Both the position numbers and the translations under genes were made by a program. DNA of 64,000 nt, taken from Halalkalibacter oceani. Its GTDB lineage: Bacteria > Bacillota > Bacilli > Bacillales > Bacillaceae_D. Below, in pieces: positions 35,004-42,601 of the stretch. Every line of letters starts with the position of its first letter. Positions within the stretch are counted from its first letter, which is position 1. Under the pieces are notes generated by a model that saw only the letters and a list, made by a program, of their open reading frames with translations, searched no databases and was not told the DNA's origin. The stretch lies in NCBI RefSeq assembly GCF_040544555.1, contig NZ_JBEPKD010000020.1:1-64000 (forward strand), in the 5' to 3' direction.

Positions 35004-35070
35004 AAAAAAACAGCAGGTTCGTTCTGCGCACGAGCCTCGGCCGGCATGGCGCAGACTTACTTGCTGTTCT
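35004..35070 (-). terminator. Terminator of the RsfA-like gene
   Basis: On the minus strand ACAGCAAGTAAGTCTGCGC pairs with GCGCAGAACGAACCTGCTGT and runs into TTTTTTGC. It also lies just after the tcdA stop, so it may serve both directions. Confidence 0.75.
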
Positions 35071-35078
35071 AAAGAAAA

Positions 35079-35702
35079 TTATTTTGCCACTCTTTCCAGA
35101 TTACCGTTCTTATCCATTTTGAACGTGGAAGCCGGTAACCCTTCTTCCTCCTCAAGCAGGGCCATTCTTCTTGCCCGATTCATAATTTGAATAAGAGATT
35201 GATAATCCTCTTCAATAATACTACTATCCTGTTTCATTTTCTGAAGCTCTTTTTCCAGCTCCTGATTCCGTTCCTGCAGCTTCTCATTCTCCTGCTGCAA
35301 ACGTTCAATTTTTTTCTGCAGGGCAGCCGTTTCCTGATTGGTGTGGGTCAGCGTCTGCAAGTAATCAATCACTTTCTCGAGCGACATCTCGCTATCTAGT
35401 GAACCGGCCGGTTGGGATGGGGGCGCAGGGTTCCACATCGTCCGCACAGGCGGATAATAAGAAAAGGAAGCGGCCCGTTTCCGTTCTTTTCTTTCCTTTT
35501 TCGCTTCTGCGATCTCTTTTATATAGCGATTTCGAACGACCGCATTCCAGCGGAATCCGCAAGCGGCCGACGTCCGGTTTAATTCATCTCCCACTTCATC
35601 AAATGCGCGCAGCTGTGTGCTTCCTTCCCGAATATGGGTCAAAACGGTTTCAGCAAGCAATACATCATCTTCATGCGACCAGGCATCTTGTCTAACTTTC
35701 AT
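35079..35702 (-). CDS. RsfA/YlbO-family Myb-like transcription regulator
   Basis: A 207-residue protein. Residues 1-60 match the Myb/SANT-like RsfA DNA-binding domain (VRQDAWSHEDDVLLAETVL, ACGFRWNAVVRNRY). A proline-rich linker and a long coiled coil (about 110-180: ALQKKIERLQQENEKLQERN) follow. RsfA relatives modulate SigF or other sporulation-stage genes. This is not clearly RsfA itself, which is longer; YlbO-type is likely. ATG at 35711 overlaps GGAG, so the next ATG at 35702 is preferred. Confidence 0.78.
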   Translation of the reverse strand: MKVRQDAWSHEDDVLLAETVLTHIREGSTQLRAFDEVGDELNRTSAACGFRWNAVVRNRYIKEIAEAKKERKERKRAASFSYYPPVRTMWNPAPPSQPAGSLDSEMSLEKVIDYLQTLTHTNQETAALQKKIERLQQENEKLQERNQELEKELQKMKQDSSIIEEDYQSLIQIMNRARRMALLEEEEGLPASTFKMDKNGNLERVAK

Positions 35703-36009
35703 TCTGTTCATCTCCTTTTTTTATCACTAAAAACGTCTTGCTACAAATCATTTCCAGAAATCCTTTGTTTTATACAAGGATGATAGAGCTCGAACCAATG
35801 TGGAAACATTTCGCTTGGTTTTAAAAGCAACTATCCGAAGTCGTTGTCGGTTGTGTCCTGATTCACACTAGTATTCTCGAAAAGCCGCAAAAGTGAAATA
35901 AGCGCATACATGCGGCTCGTGCTGCGTTTTTCTATCATTCTCTCAGGGAGGAAATTTGGCGATTGATGGAGAAGCTAGTAGATGACTGAATGAAATGGAG
36001 GAAAAGAAG
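35703..36009. other. Intergenic region between divergent genes
   Basis: No gene seen. AGCCGCA at about 35883 and TGCGGCT at about 35914 can form a hairpin, and CTGCGTTTTTC follows. This may be a terminator-like element of unknown owner. A putative regulatory region for the dehydrogenase gene must lie here, but no convincing promoter was recognised. Confidence 0.4.
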
Positions 36010-36780
36010 ATGGTACTTAGTAGCTTTGATTTAACGAACAAAGTGGCGATTGTGACGGGCAGCGGCTCGGGAATTGGAAAAACGATTGCCCTCGGGCTGG
36101 CGGAAAGCGGTGCCAGCATCGTCGTCACGGAATTGCCGGGCAAGGAGGAAGCGGCGCGGGAAACCGCTGCTGAAATTGAAAAACTCGGACAGCAGGCGCT
36201 CGTTGCGACGCTTGATGTAACAAAGCTTGAGACAATTCGCCAAATGGTCAGCGAAGCGGAAGCTCATTTTGGTCGGATTGATATTCTCGTCAACAATGCC
36301 GGCATTATTATCCGCAAGCCTTCGCTCGAAGTCACGGAAGAGGACTGGGATAAAGTCCACGATGTGAATTTAAAAGGTACCTTCTTTACGAGCCAGGAGG
36401 TCGCTAAGGTGATGAAGGAGCATGGAGGCGGGAAGATCGTCAATATCGCTTCGATTAATGGAGTCGTCGGCTTTTATGAGCGGGCGGCTTATTGCTCAAG
36501 CAAGGCCGGCATCGTCAACTTGACGCGAGTGCTGGCGATCGATTGGGCGGAGTACGGCATAAACGTCAATGCCGTCGGTCCGAACTATTTGCTGACGCCA
36601 TTGACGGAAAAGCTGTTTTCCAATGATGAATTTCGTGAGGATGTCTTATACCGGACACCAATTAAGCGAATTGGCACCCCGGAAGACGTCGTCGGAGCGG
36701 TAGTCTATCTTGCCAGCCCCGCCTCTAATTTCGTAACAGGCCACACCGTGATGGTCGACGGCGGCTGGACGGCTTGGTAA
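36010..36780 (+). CDS. Short-chain dehydrogenase/reductase
   Basis: A 256-residue classical SDR. Cofactor motif TGSGSGIGKTIAL, NNAG at VNNAGIIIRKPS, catalytic serine in IVNIASINGVVG, and YCSSK with the YxxxK pair in AAYCSSKAG. The pattern resembles gluconate 5-dehydrogenase or 2-deoxygluconate 3-dehydrogenase enzymes, but the substrate is uncertain. GGAGG at 35997-36001 favours ATG 36010 over 35995. I know of no counterpart between tcdA and rarA in B. subtilis, and repeats surround it, so it may be an accessory gene. Confidence 0.85.
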   Translation: MVLSSFDLTNKVAIVTGSGSGIGKTIALGLAESGASIVVTELPGKEEAARETAAEIEKLGQQALVATLDVTKLETIRQMVSEAEAHFGRIDILVNNAGIIIRKPSLEVTEEDWDKVHDVNLKGTFFTSQEVAKVMKEHGGGKIVNIASINGVVGFYERAAYCSSKAGIVNLTRVLAIDWAEYGINVNAVGPNYLLTPLTEKLFSNDEFREDVLYRTPIKRIGTPEDVVGAVVYLASPASNFVTGHTVMVDGGWTAW

Positions 36781-36781
36781 G

Positions 36782-36802
36782 GAAGAGGGGATACCCCTCT
36801 TC
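36782..36802 (+). terminator. Short perfect hairpin after the SDR gene
   Basis: GAAGAGGGG pairs with CCCCTCTTC around ATA, 2 nt after the stop codon. No T-run follows, so it may act as an RNA 3' end stabiliser or a weak terminator. Confidence 0.45.
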
Positions 36803-36900
36803 AGTAAGCGGTGTGCGAAGTCTCGCAAAACGCAGCTGGGTCAAACGTATTTTCTATAGGACTATTCCGAACAAATGAAAAGAGGGGAATCCGTCGCTCC

Positions 36901-37005
36901 TGAAATAGACTTCGCTTTCCGCGGGAAGCTGGTGAGCCTCCTCGGGCTACCGCCCTGTGGGGTCTCACCGTTGCTTTTTCTCCCGCAGGAGTCTCCGTCT
37001 ATTTC
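36901..37005. repeat. Palindromic intergenic element (TGAAATAGAC ends)
   Basis: Left part TGAAATAGACTTCGCTTTCC plus GCGGGA; right part TCCCGCAGGAGTCTC plus GTCTATTTCA. The ends TGAAATAGAC/GTCTATTTCA are perfect inverted repeats and the GCGGGA/TCCCGC inner arms also pair. The middle has GGTGAGCCTC/GGGGTCTCACC. From memory, elements of this composition are common between genes in Bacillaceae. Confidence 0.75.
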
Positions 37006-37060
37006 ATCCGCTCGACATTCAGGTAAATACAGTAGTTGCATTTTTCGTATGGTTTTCCGG

Positions 37061-37108
37061 GTACATGGCAGCAAAACCAAGCATCGCCTGCATGGAATTT
37101 GTTTCGAG
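37061..37108 (-). pseudogene. Second transposase relic
   Basis: About 45 nt share most bases with 33881-33927. On the minus strand it reads ETNSMQAMLGFAAMYPEN, matching the SMQTMLVFAAM motif of the first relic. It is in the same orientation as that copy. Confidence 0.45.
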
Positions 37109-37190
37109 GACAGTTCTGACCCACACTCGGATTGGAGCTGTACTCACGGGAGCGGGTTCGAAGCTCAGGATCGTGACAAATCCTTCTACC

Positions 37191-37240
37191 AAAAAAGCCT
37201 GTCGACCGTCTCGCTTTTGCGAGACTTTGTCGACAGGCTG
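37191..37240 (-). terminator. rarA: rarA terminator
   Basis: On the minus strand AGCCTGTCGAC..GTCTCGC/GCGAGAC..GTCGACAGGCT is followed by TTTTT. A smaller hairpin, AAAGGTG/CACACCTTTTT, lies at 37241-37271 between it and the gene. Confidence 0.8.
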
Positions 37241-37287
37241 AAAGGTGCGCCGCAGTGGCACACCTTTTTCTGTTTGGGAGGTCAACG

Positions 37288-38556
37288 TTATCGCTTTTGC
37301 AGGCGCTCGTAAACGTCGGCGAGCGTTTGTTCAAATTTGCTCGTCTGCTTCGGTTCATAGTAGCGGGCTTGTTTTAACACGGAAGGCAAGTATTGCTGCT
37401 CGACCCAGCCGTGCTCGTAATCATGCGGGTATTTGTAGGTCTGGCCGCGGCCGAGCTGCTTTGCCCCTTGGTAATGCGCATCCTGCAAATGCTTTGGCAC
37501 GTCGCCGATTTTTCCTTTGCGGATATCGGCAAGTGCGGCATCAATAGCAACATAGGCCGAGTTTGATTTAGGTGACAGGCAAAGCTCGACCACAGCGTTC
37601 GCAAGCGGGATCCGGGCTTCGGGCAAGCCAAGCCGTTCAGCCGCTTCGATCGCGGCGAGCGTCCGGGCGCCGGCCTGAGGACTGGCGAGGCCAACATCTT
37701 CATACGCAATGACAAGCAATCTGCGGCCAATGCTGATCAAGTCGCCGGCTTCAAGCAGTCGTCCTAAATAATGGAGAGCGGCATTGACGTCGCTTCCTCT
37801 GATCGACTTTTGAAAAGCAGAAAGCACATCATAATGGGCGTCTCCATCTTTATCATGCTGAAAGCTCTTTTTTTGAATGCTCGCTTCAGCGGTTTTCAGT
37901 GTGATGTTCTTCATTCCGTCAGCATCCGGATACGTGGAGAGGACGGCAAGCTCAAGGGCGTTCAAAGCTGAACGAACGTCACCCCCGCATGCCTCAGCAA
38001 GATGGCGGATGGCCTCATCGGCAATCGACACCTTTTCTTTTCCAAGTCCGCGCTCCTCGTCCTTTAATGCCCGTCGAAGGGCAAGCTCAATATCCTCCAC
38101 CTTCAGGCGCTCAAGCTCAAAAATTTGACAGCGGCTGCGGATCGCCGGGTTGATCGAATGGAATGGATTTGCGGTCGTCGCACCGATCAGGATGATCAGC
38201 CCCTTCTCAAGATGCGGCAGGAGAAAGTCCTGCTTTGCTTTATCTAAACGGTGAACTTCATCTAAAATCAAAATGAGCTGACCGTGCATTTTCGCTTCAG
38301 CGACGGCGATTTCCATATCCTTTTTATTATTAACGACCGCGTTGAGCATTTTTGCCGGCGTACCCGTTGAACCGGAAATCGCATGGGCGATTGACGTCTT
38401 TCCGATTCCTGGCGGGCCATATAAAATCATCGAAGAGAGCCGGTCCGCATCGACCATCCGTTTCAGGAGCTGGCCTTCCCCGATCAGATGCCTTTGGCCG
38501 ATCAGATCTTCAATTTTTTGAGGACGCATTCTGTAGGCGAGCGGTTGTCGCTTCAT
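37288..38556 (-). CDS. rarA: Replication-associated recombination ATPase RarA (MgsA)
   Basis: A 422-residue AAA+ clamp-loader-like ATPase acting at stalled forks. It opens with KRQPLAYRMRPQKIEDLIGQ. Walker A is YGPPGIGKTSIA, Walker B LILILDEVHR, sensor 1 LIGATTANPFHSINPAIRSRC, then the GGDVRSALNALELA lid and the C-terminal tetramerisation domain ending in ADVYERLQKR. The frame extends to 38640, but AAGGAGG places the start at ATG 38556. It is divergent from cymR as in B. subtilis. Confidence 0.93.
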   Translation of the reverse strand: MKRQPLAYRMRPQKIEDLIGQRHLIGEGQLLKRMVDADRLSSMILYGPPGIGKTSIAHAISGSTGTPAKMLNAVVNNKKDMEIAVAEAKMHGQLILILDEVHRLDKAKQDFLLPHLEKGLIILIGATTANPFHSINPAIRSRCQIFELERLKVEDIELALRRALKDEERGLGKEKVSIADEAIRHLAEACGGDVRSALNALELAVLSTYPDADGMKNITLKTAEASIQKKSFQHDKDGDAHYDVLSAFQKSIRGSDVNAALHYLGRLLEAGDLISIGRRLLVIAYEDVGLASPQAGARTLAAIEAAERLGLPEARIPLANAVVELCLSPKSNSAYVAIDAALADIRKGKIGDVPKHLQDAHYQGAKQLGRGQTYKYPHDYEHGWVEQQYLPSVLKQARYYEPKQTSKFEQTLADVYERLQKR

Positions 38557-38676
38557 GCAAATTCCTCCTTCTTTTTTGCGGATTTGTCCTACCCACAAGT
38601 GTAATCGAACTGTTGGGAAAAGCCAACTATTCGGATTCATTTTCCGTTCAACTATAAACGTTGTGTTTTTTCGTGC

Positions 38677-38850
38677 TATAATAGCAAAGACTTAGTATCG
38701 TATGAGATGGAAGATGAACGGTAAGAGGAGGAGTACTTCGGGATGCAGAGAGCTGCCGTCCGGAGAATTCTGTAAGGCAGAAGCGGCTTCTTTGCTTTGG
38801 GATTGGCGTCCGTGGTAGGATATACTCTGCGCCAATGCCATAACTTAGTT
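38677..38850 (+). other. Structured leader candidate upstream of cymR
   Basis: A TATAAT at 38677-38682 could start a transcript. The following segment has AGAGGAGGAGTA, then CAGAGAGCTGCC...GGCAG enclosing the palindrome AGAATTCT, then AGAAGC/GCTTCT followed by TTTGCTTT. The AGTA and AGAGAG features recall T-box stem I, but there is no T-box antiterminator sequence. No good -35 was found. Nothing else is recognised in 38557-38878. Confidence 0.35.
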
Positions 38851-38878
38851 GACTTTATCATAGAAAGAGGGACAAGAC

Positions 38879-39298
38879 ATGAAAATTTCAACGAAGGGAC
38901 GTTACGGTCTCACCATTATGATGGCATTAGCAAAAAAATCAGGTGAAGGACCTGTCTCGTTAAAATCGATTGCCAAGGAATATGATCTTTCCGAGCATTA
39001 TTTAGAGCAATTAATTGCGCCATTGCGCAATGCGATGCTTGTAAAAAGCGTTCGTGGTGCTTACGGAGGATACATGCTGGCGAAAGACGCGAAAGAAATT
39101 ACGGCGGGAGATATTATCCGCGTACTCGAAGGGCCGATCAGCCCGGTTGAGGTATTGGATGATGAGGAACCGGCGAAGCGCAACCTCTGGATCAAAATCC
39201 GTGACGCCGTAAAAGACGTACTCGACCACACAACCCTCCACGACCTCGCAACCTACGAAGACGACGGCGAACAAGAATACTATATGTTTTATATTTAA
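38879..39298 (+). CDS. cymR: Rrf2-family regulator CymR
   Basis: A 139-residue regulator: KISTKGRYGLTIMMALA, winged helix with LKSIAKEYDLSEHYLEQLI and the wing VRGAYGGYML. It lacks the three clustered cysteines of IscR, as CymR does. CymR represses cysteine and sulfur-uptake genes, acting with CysK. Divergent rarA and downstream iscS-mnmA give the same context as B. subtilis yrzC. ATG is preceded by AAAGAGGG. Confidence 0.9.
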   Translation: MKISTKGRYGLTIMMALAKKSGEGPVSLKSIAKEYDLSEHYLEQLIAPLRNAMLVKSVRGAYGGYMLAKDAKEITAGDIIRVLEGPISPVEVLDDEEPAKRNLWIKIRDAVKDVLDHTTLHDLATYEDDGEQEYYMFYI

Positions 39299-39299
39299 G

Positions 39300-39437
39300 G
39301 AGCTGTCGCAGACAGCTCCGAAGCAGCGAGCGTAGTCTGCGCAAAGGTTGTAAAGCAAGAAGGGAACGCTTTTCTCCCTTCATGCGTGCGCAGGACGAAG
39401 CCGCTGCAATTATAAAAAGGCTGTCGCAGACAGCTCG
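39300..39437. repeat. Family A-like element between two CTGTCGCAGACAG hairpins
   Basis: GAGCTGTCGCAGACAGCTC at about 39300-39318 and GCTGTCGCAGACAGC at about 39420-39434 bracket a nested inverted repeat (39323-39407). The nested part has outer arms GCAGCG/CGCTGC, a next layer TCTGCGCA/TGCGCAGGA and an inner hairpin GAAGGGA/TCCCTTC. Read on the minus strand it contains GCAGCGGCTTCG, like family A. Confidence 0.6.
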
Positions 39438-39462
39438 AGAACAATAAAGAAGGTGAATAAAG

Positions 39463-40623
39463 GTGGAAATGGTGTATGTGGACCATGCCGCTACGTCTCC
39501 GCTTCATCCTGAAGTGCTTGACGCGATGCTGCCGTATTTGCAATCGAATTATGGGAATCCGTCAAGCATTCATCAGCGTGGCAGACAGGCGCGTCAGGGG
39601 CTTGATCAGGCCCGGGCTCAAATAGCCGCCGCTCTTGCAGTTAAGGAGCAGACGCTCGTGTTCACAAGTGGAGGAACGGAAGCCGATAACATGGCTATTC
39701 TTGGCTATGCGCTTGAACATGCCGACAAAGGCAAGCATATCATTACTTCACAGATTGAGCATCATGCCGTCCTGCATGCCTGTAAAGAGCTGGAAGAACG
39801 CGGCTATGACGTGACGTACGTCAAGGTTGATGAATACGGACAGGTGAACCCGAAGGATATCGAAGCGGCTTTGCGTGATGACACAATCCTTGTGACAATT
39901 ATGTATGGCAACAATGAAGTCGGTACAGTCCAGCCAATCGTGGAAATTGGGGAACTGCTCAAGGATCACCAGGCTGTTTTTCATACAGATGCGGTACAAG
40001 CCTGCGGCGCGCTCGAAGTAAAGATCGCAGAGCTACCTGTTGATATGCTTTCGATTTCAGCTCATAAACTGAATGGCCCGAAAGGAATCGGCCTGCTTTA
40101 TATAAAGAACGGACTTACGTTACGTCCGTTGCTCTATGGCGGGGAGCAGGAACGGAAACGCCGGGCCGGCACGGAAAATGTCGCCTCGATCGTCGGCTTT
40201 GCCAAAGCATTGCAGATTTCCAATGCTACCATCAAAGAACGGCACGACAAGTATCAGCGTTTTACCCATACACTGCTTGATACGTGGACGGAAAAACAAG
40301 TTGATTTTTATGTGAACGGCCATCAGACGGAGCGCTTGCCGCATATTGTCAACATTAGCTTCCCTGGCGTTAATCTTGAATCGTTATTGATGAATTTGGA
40401 TATGGCCGGCATTTCCGCCTCAAGCGGCTCAGCATGTACGGCCGGTTCGGTTGAGGCGTCCCACGTTCTTGTCGCGATGTTCGGTGAGAATAGCGAGAGA
40501 TCGCAGGCAGCGGTGCGCTTTAGCTTCGGCTTTGACAATACAGAAGAGCAAATCAAGTATGTTGCCGAGGAGACCGCAAAAATAGTAAATCGATTAAAAC
40601 AGCAGCAGGAGTTTATCAGCTAG
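39463..40623 (+). CDS. iscS: Cysteine desulfurase (housekeeping/tRNA thiolation)
   Basis: A 386-residue PLP enzyme. YVDHAATSPLHPEVL, TSGGTEADNMAI, QIEHHAVLHAC (PLP histidine), SISAHKLNGPKG (PLP lysine), and SSGSACTAGSVEASHVL with the catalytic cysteine are all present. It precedes mnmA by 20 nt, the B. subtilis yrvO-trmU arrangement, in which this desulfurase hands sulfur directly to MnmA. The GTG start is chosen because GAAGGTG lies 7 nt upstream; ATG 39469 is an alternative. Confidence 0.93.
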   Translation: MEMVYVDHAATSPLHPEVLDAMLPYLQSNYGNPSSIHQRGRQARQGLDQARAQIAAALAVKEQTLVFTSGGTEADNMAILGYALEHADKGKHIITSQIEHHAVLHACKELEERGYDVTYVKVDEYGQVNPKDIEAALRDDTILVTIMYGNNEVGTVQPIVEIGELLKDHQAVFHTDAVQACGALEVKIAELPVDMLSISAHKLNGPKGIGLLYIKNGLTLRPLLYGGEQERKRRAGTENVASIVGFAKALQISNATIKERHDKYQRFTHTLLDTWTEKQVDFYVNGHQTERLPHIVNISFPGVNLESLLMNLDMAGISASSGSACTAGSVEASHVLVAMFGENSERSQAAVRFSFGFDNTEEQIKYVAEETAKIVNRLKQQQEFIS

Positions 40624-40643
40624 AGACAAAGGTGGTGAATAAG

Positions 40644-41738
40644 ATGAAAAAAAGACCGGAGGATACGCGGGTTGTTGTCGGGATGTCAGGTGGCGTCGAT
40701 TCATCTGTGACCGCGCTTCTATTAAAAGAGCAAGGCTATGACGTCATTGGCATTTTTATGAAAAACTGGGACGATACCGATGAAAGCGGGTTTTGTACGG
40801 CGACGGAAGATTACGAGGATGTGATCCGCGTCTGCAATCAAATCGGCATTCCCTATTATGCAGTTAATTTTGAAAAACAATATTGGGATAAAGTGTTCAC
40901 TTATTTTCTCGACGAATACAAAGCGGGAAGAACACCGAATCCCGATGTGATGTGCAATAAAGAAATTAAGTTCAAGGCCTTTTTGAATCATGCAATGAGC
41001 CTTGGCGCGGATTATGTCGCAACCGGACATTATGCTCGCGTCGAGGAACAAGATGGGGAATTCCACCTGCTGCGCGGCGTCGATGATAACAAAGATCAAA
41101 CATATTTTCTGAATGCTCTTTCGCAAAAGCAGCTTTCAAAAACGATGTTTCCGATCGGCGATATGCCGAAAAGCGATGTCCGGCAAAAAGCACTTGATGC
41201 GGAGCTGGCGACGGCGACGAAAAAAGACAGTACCGGCATCTGCTTTATCGGGGAACGCAACTTTAAAGAGTTTTTAAGTGAATTCCTGCCAGCCCAGCGC
41301 GGGGAAATGCAAACCGTGGATGGCGAGGTAAAAGGTCATCATGACGGGTTGATGTATTATACGCTCGGTCAGCGGCAAGGGCTTGGTATCGGCGGTTCAG
41401 GAGAGCCGTGGTTTGTCATCGGCAAGGATCTTGAGCGGAACGTGCTCATTGTCGGCCAAGGCTTCCACCATGAAGGGCTTTATTCAGAGGGCCTTGAAGC
41501 AATAGGCATGAATTGGATTTCAAAAGAGCCGTTGCAGGAGGAAATCGTTTGTACGGCTAAGTTCCGTTATCGTCAGCCTGATCAAAGGGTGACGGTCTAT
41601 CCGCGGGCGGATGGCACGGCGAAGGTTTATTTCCATGAGCGGCAACGGGCGATTACACCTGGTCAGGCTGTTGTCCTCTATGATGGCGAGGTTTGCCTCG
41701 GCGGAGGAACGATTGATCAAGTAATAAAAAAGTGGTGA
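40644..41738 (+). CDS. mnmA: tRNA-specific 2-thiouridylase MnmA
   Basis: A 364-residue ATP-pyrophosphatase that thiolates U34 of Lys, Glu and Gln tRNAs. PP-loop VVVGMSGGVDSSV, GIFMKNWDD, first catalytic cysteine in RTPNPDVMCNKEIKF, second in DSTGICFIGERNFKEFL, and tRNA-binding YYTLGQRQGLGIGG are present. AAAGGTGG precedes ATG 40644, so the upstream GTG at 40632 is rejected. It is coupled with iscS, its sulfur donor. Confidence 0.95.
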   Translation: MKKRPEDTRVVVGMSGGVDSSVTALLLKEQGYDVIGIFMKNWDDTDESGFCTATEDYEDVIRVCNQIGIPYYAVNFEKQYWDKVFTYFLDEYKAGRTPNPDVMCNKEIKFKAFLNHAMSLGADYVATGHYARVEEQDGEFHLLRGVDDNKDQTYFLNALSQKQLSKTMFPIGDMPKSDVRQKALDAELATATKKDSTGICFIGERNFKEFLSEFLPAQRGEMQTVDGEVKGHHDGLMYYTLGQRQGLGIGGSGEPWFVIGKDLERNVLIVGQGFHHEGLYSEGLEAIGMNWISKEPLQEEIVCTAKFRYRQPDQRVTVYPRADGTAKVYFHERQRAITPGQAVVLYDGEVCLGGGTIDQVIKKW

Positions 41739-41790
41739 GACCGAAGAGAAAGAAAACAGCGGATATTTCTTCAGAGATGATTTGAGGGCA

Positions 41791-41911
41791 GGGCGTCGGC
41801 TTCGCGTTTGTTCGCGGATGGCTGAAAGAGCCCTGTTTTCAGTCACCCATAAAACGATGATAACGGCTCCGCGCACTGCTTCTAAGAAAAGATGCTGTGG
41901 CGTTTTTCTTA
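41791..41911 (+). repeat. Family A structured repeat, copy 3
   Basis: GCGTCGGCTTCGCG at the left end, an inner hairpin GGCTGAAAGAGCCCTGTTTTC plus AGTC, then TAACGGCTCCGCGCACTGC. It closes with the tail hairpin AAGAAAAGATGC/GCGTTTTTCTT. The tail ends about 10 nt before the AGGAGGAGG site of the TPR gene, as copy 2 abuts hisS. Confidence 0.75.
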
Positions 41912-41932
41912 TCGTTAGGAGGAGGTTGGAAG

Positions 41933-42595
41933 ATGAGCTTGAATGAACAAGGAATTGCCTATATGAATGAGCGCAAATATGAAGATGCGGCGAAGATGTT
42001 TAATGATGCGATTGAAGAAAATCCTCATGACCCGACCGGCTTTATTAATTTCGGCAATTTGCTCGGTGTTGTCGGGGAATATGAACGGGCGTTAACTTTT
42101 TTTGACAAAGCGATCGGCTTGGATGAAACGGCGGCGACCGCTTATTATGGCGCGGGGACGATTTATTACAAGCAGGATCAGTTTGAAGAAGCGGCAAAAA
42201 TGTTCAAGCAGGCCATTATCGCCAAGCTTGATGAAAGTGATGTCCATTTCATGCTCGGGATGAGCTATTATCAGCTTGGAGCGCTGCCGCACGCGCTTGC
42301 TTCGTTCAAGAGAACCGTCGAGCTGGCGCCGGATGATGTCGAAGGACGGTTTCAGTACGGTCTTTGTCTCGCACAGCTTGAATATATTGATGAAGCGATT
42401 GACGAGCTTGAGCAGGTTGTGGAGCGCGATGGACAGCACGCCGATGCTTATTTCAATCTTGGAGTGGCGTACGCCTATCATGACCGGACGACGGACGCTC
42501 TTGAGGCATTTACACGCGCGCTTGCTATTCAGCCGGATCATGCTCTTGCCGCCAATGGGAAGAAGACGATTGAAAAGGCACTTGGGTTAGGGTGA
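41933..42595 (+). CDS. TPR-repeat protein (YrrB-like)
   Basis: A 220-residue soluble protein made almost entirely of about six tetratricopeptide repeats, for example NERKYEDAAKMFNDAIEENP, EYERALTFFDKAIGLDE, QFEEAAKMFKQAI and RTTDALEAFTRALAIQPDHA. B. subtilis yrrB lies in this slot. The partner and function are unknown. The open frame starts at 41897 inside the repeat, but AGGAGGAGG marks ATG 41933. recD2 follows 6 nt after the stop. Confidence 0.85.
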   Translation: MSLNEQGIAYMNERKYEDAAKMFNDAIEENPHDPTGFINFGNLLGVVGEYERALTFFDKAIGLDETAATAYYGAGTIYYKQDQFEEAAKMFKQAIIAKLDESDVHFMLGMSYYQLGALPHALASFKRTVELAPDDVEGRFQYGLCLAQLEYIDEAIDELEQVVERDGQHADAYFNLGVAYAYHDRTTDALEAFTRALAIQPDHALAANGKKTIEKALGLG

Positions 42596-42601
42596 GCGAT
42601 C

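Noticed and set aside
36875..37312. Plus-strand 145-codon frame downstream of the SDR gene
   Set aside because: It is composed of a palindromic element, an IS relic and the rarA terminator; not a real gene.
38677..38850. Calling the cymR leader a T-box riboswitch
   Set aside because: The obligatory T-box antiterminator sequence and a specifier loop are missing, so it is kept only as a candidate structure.
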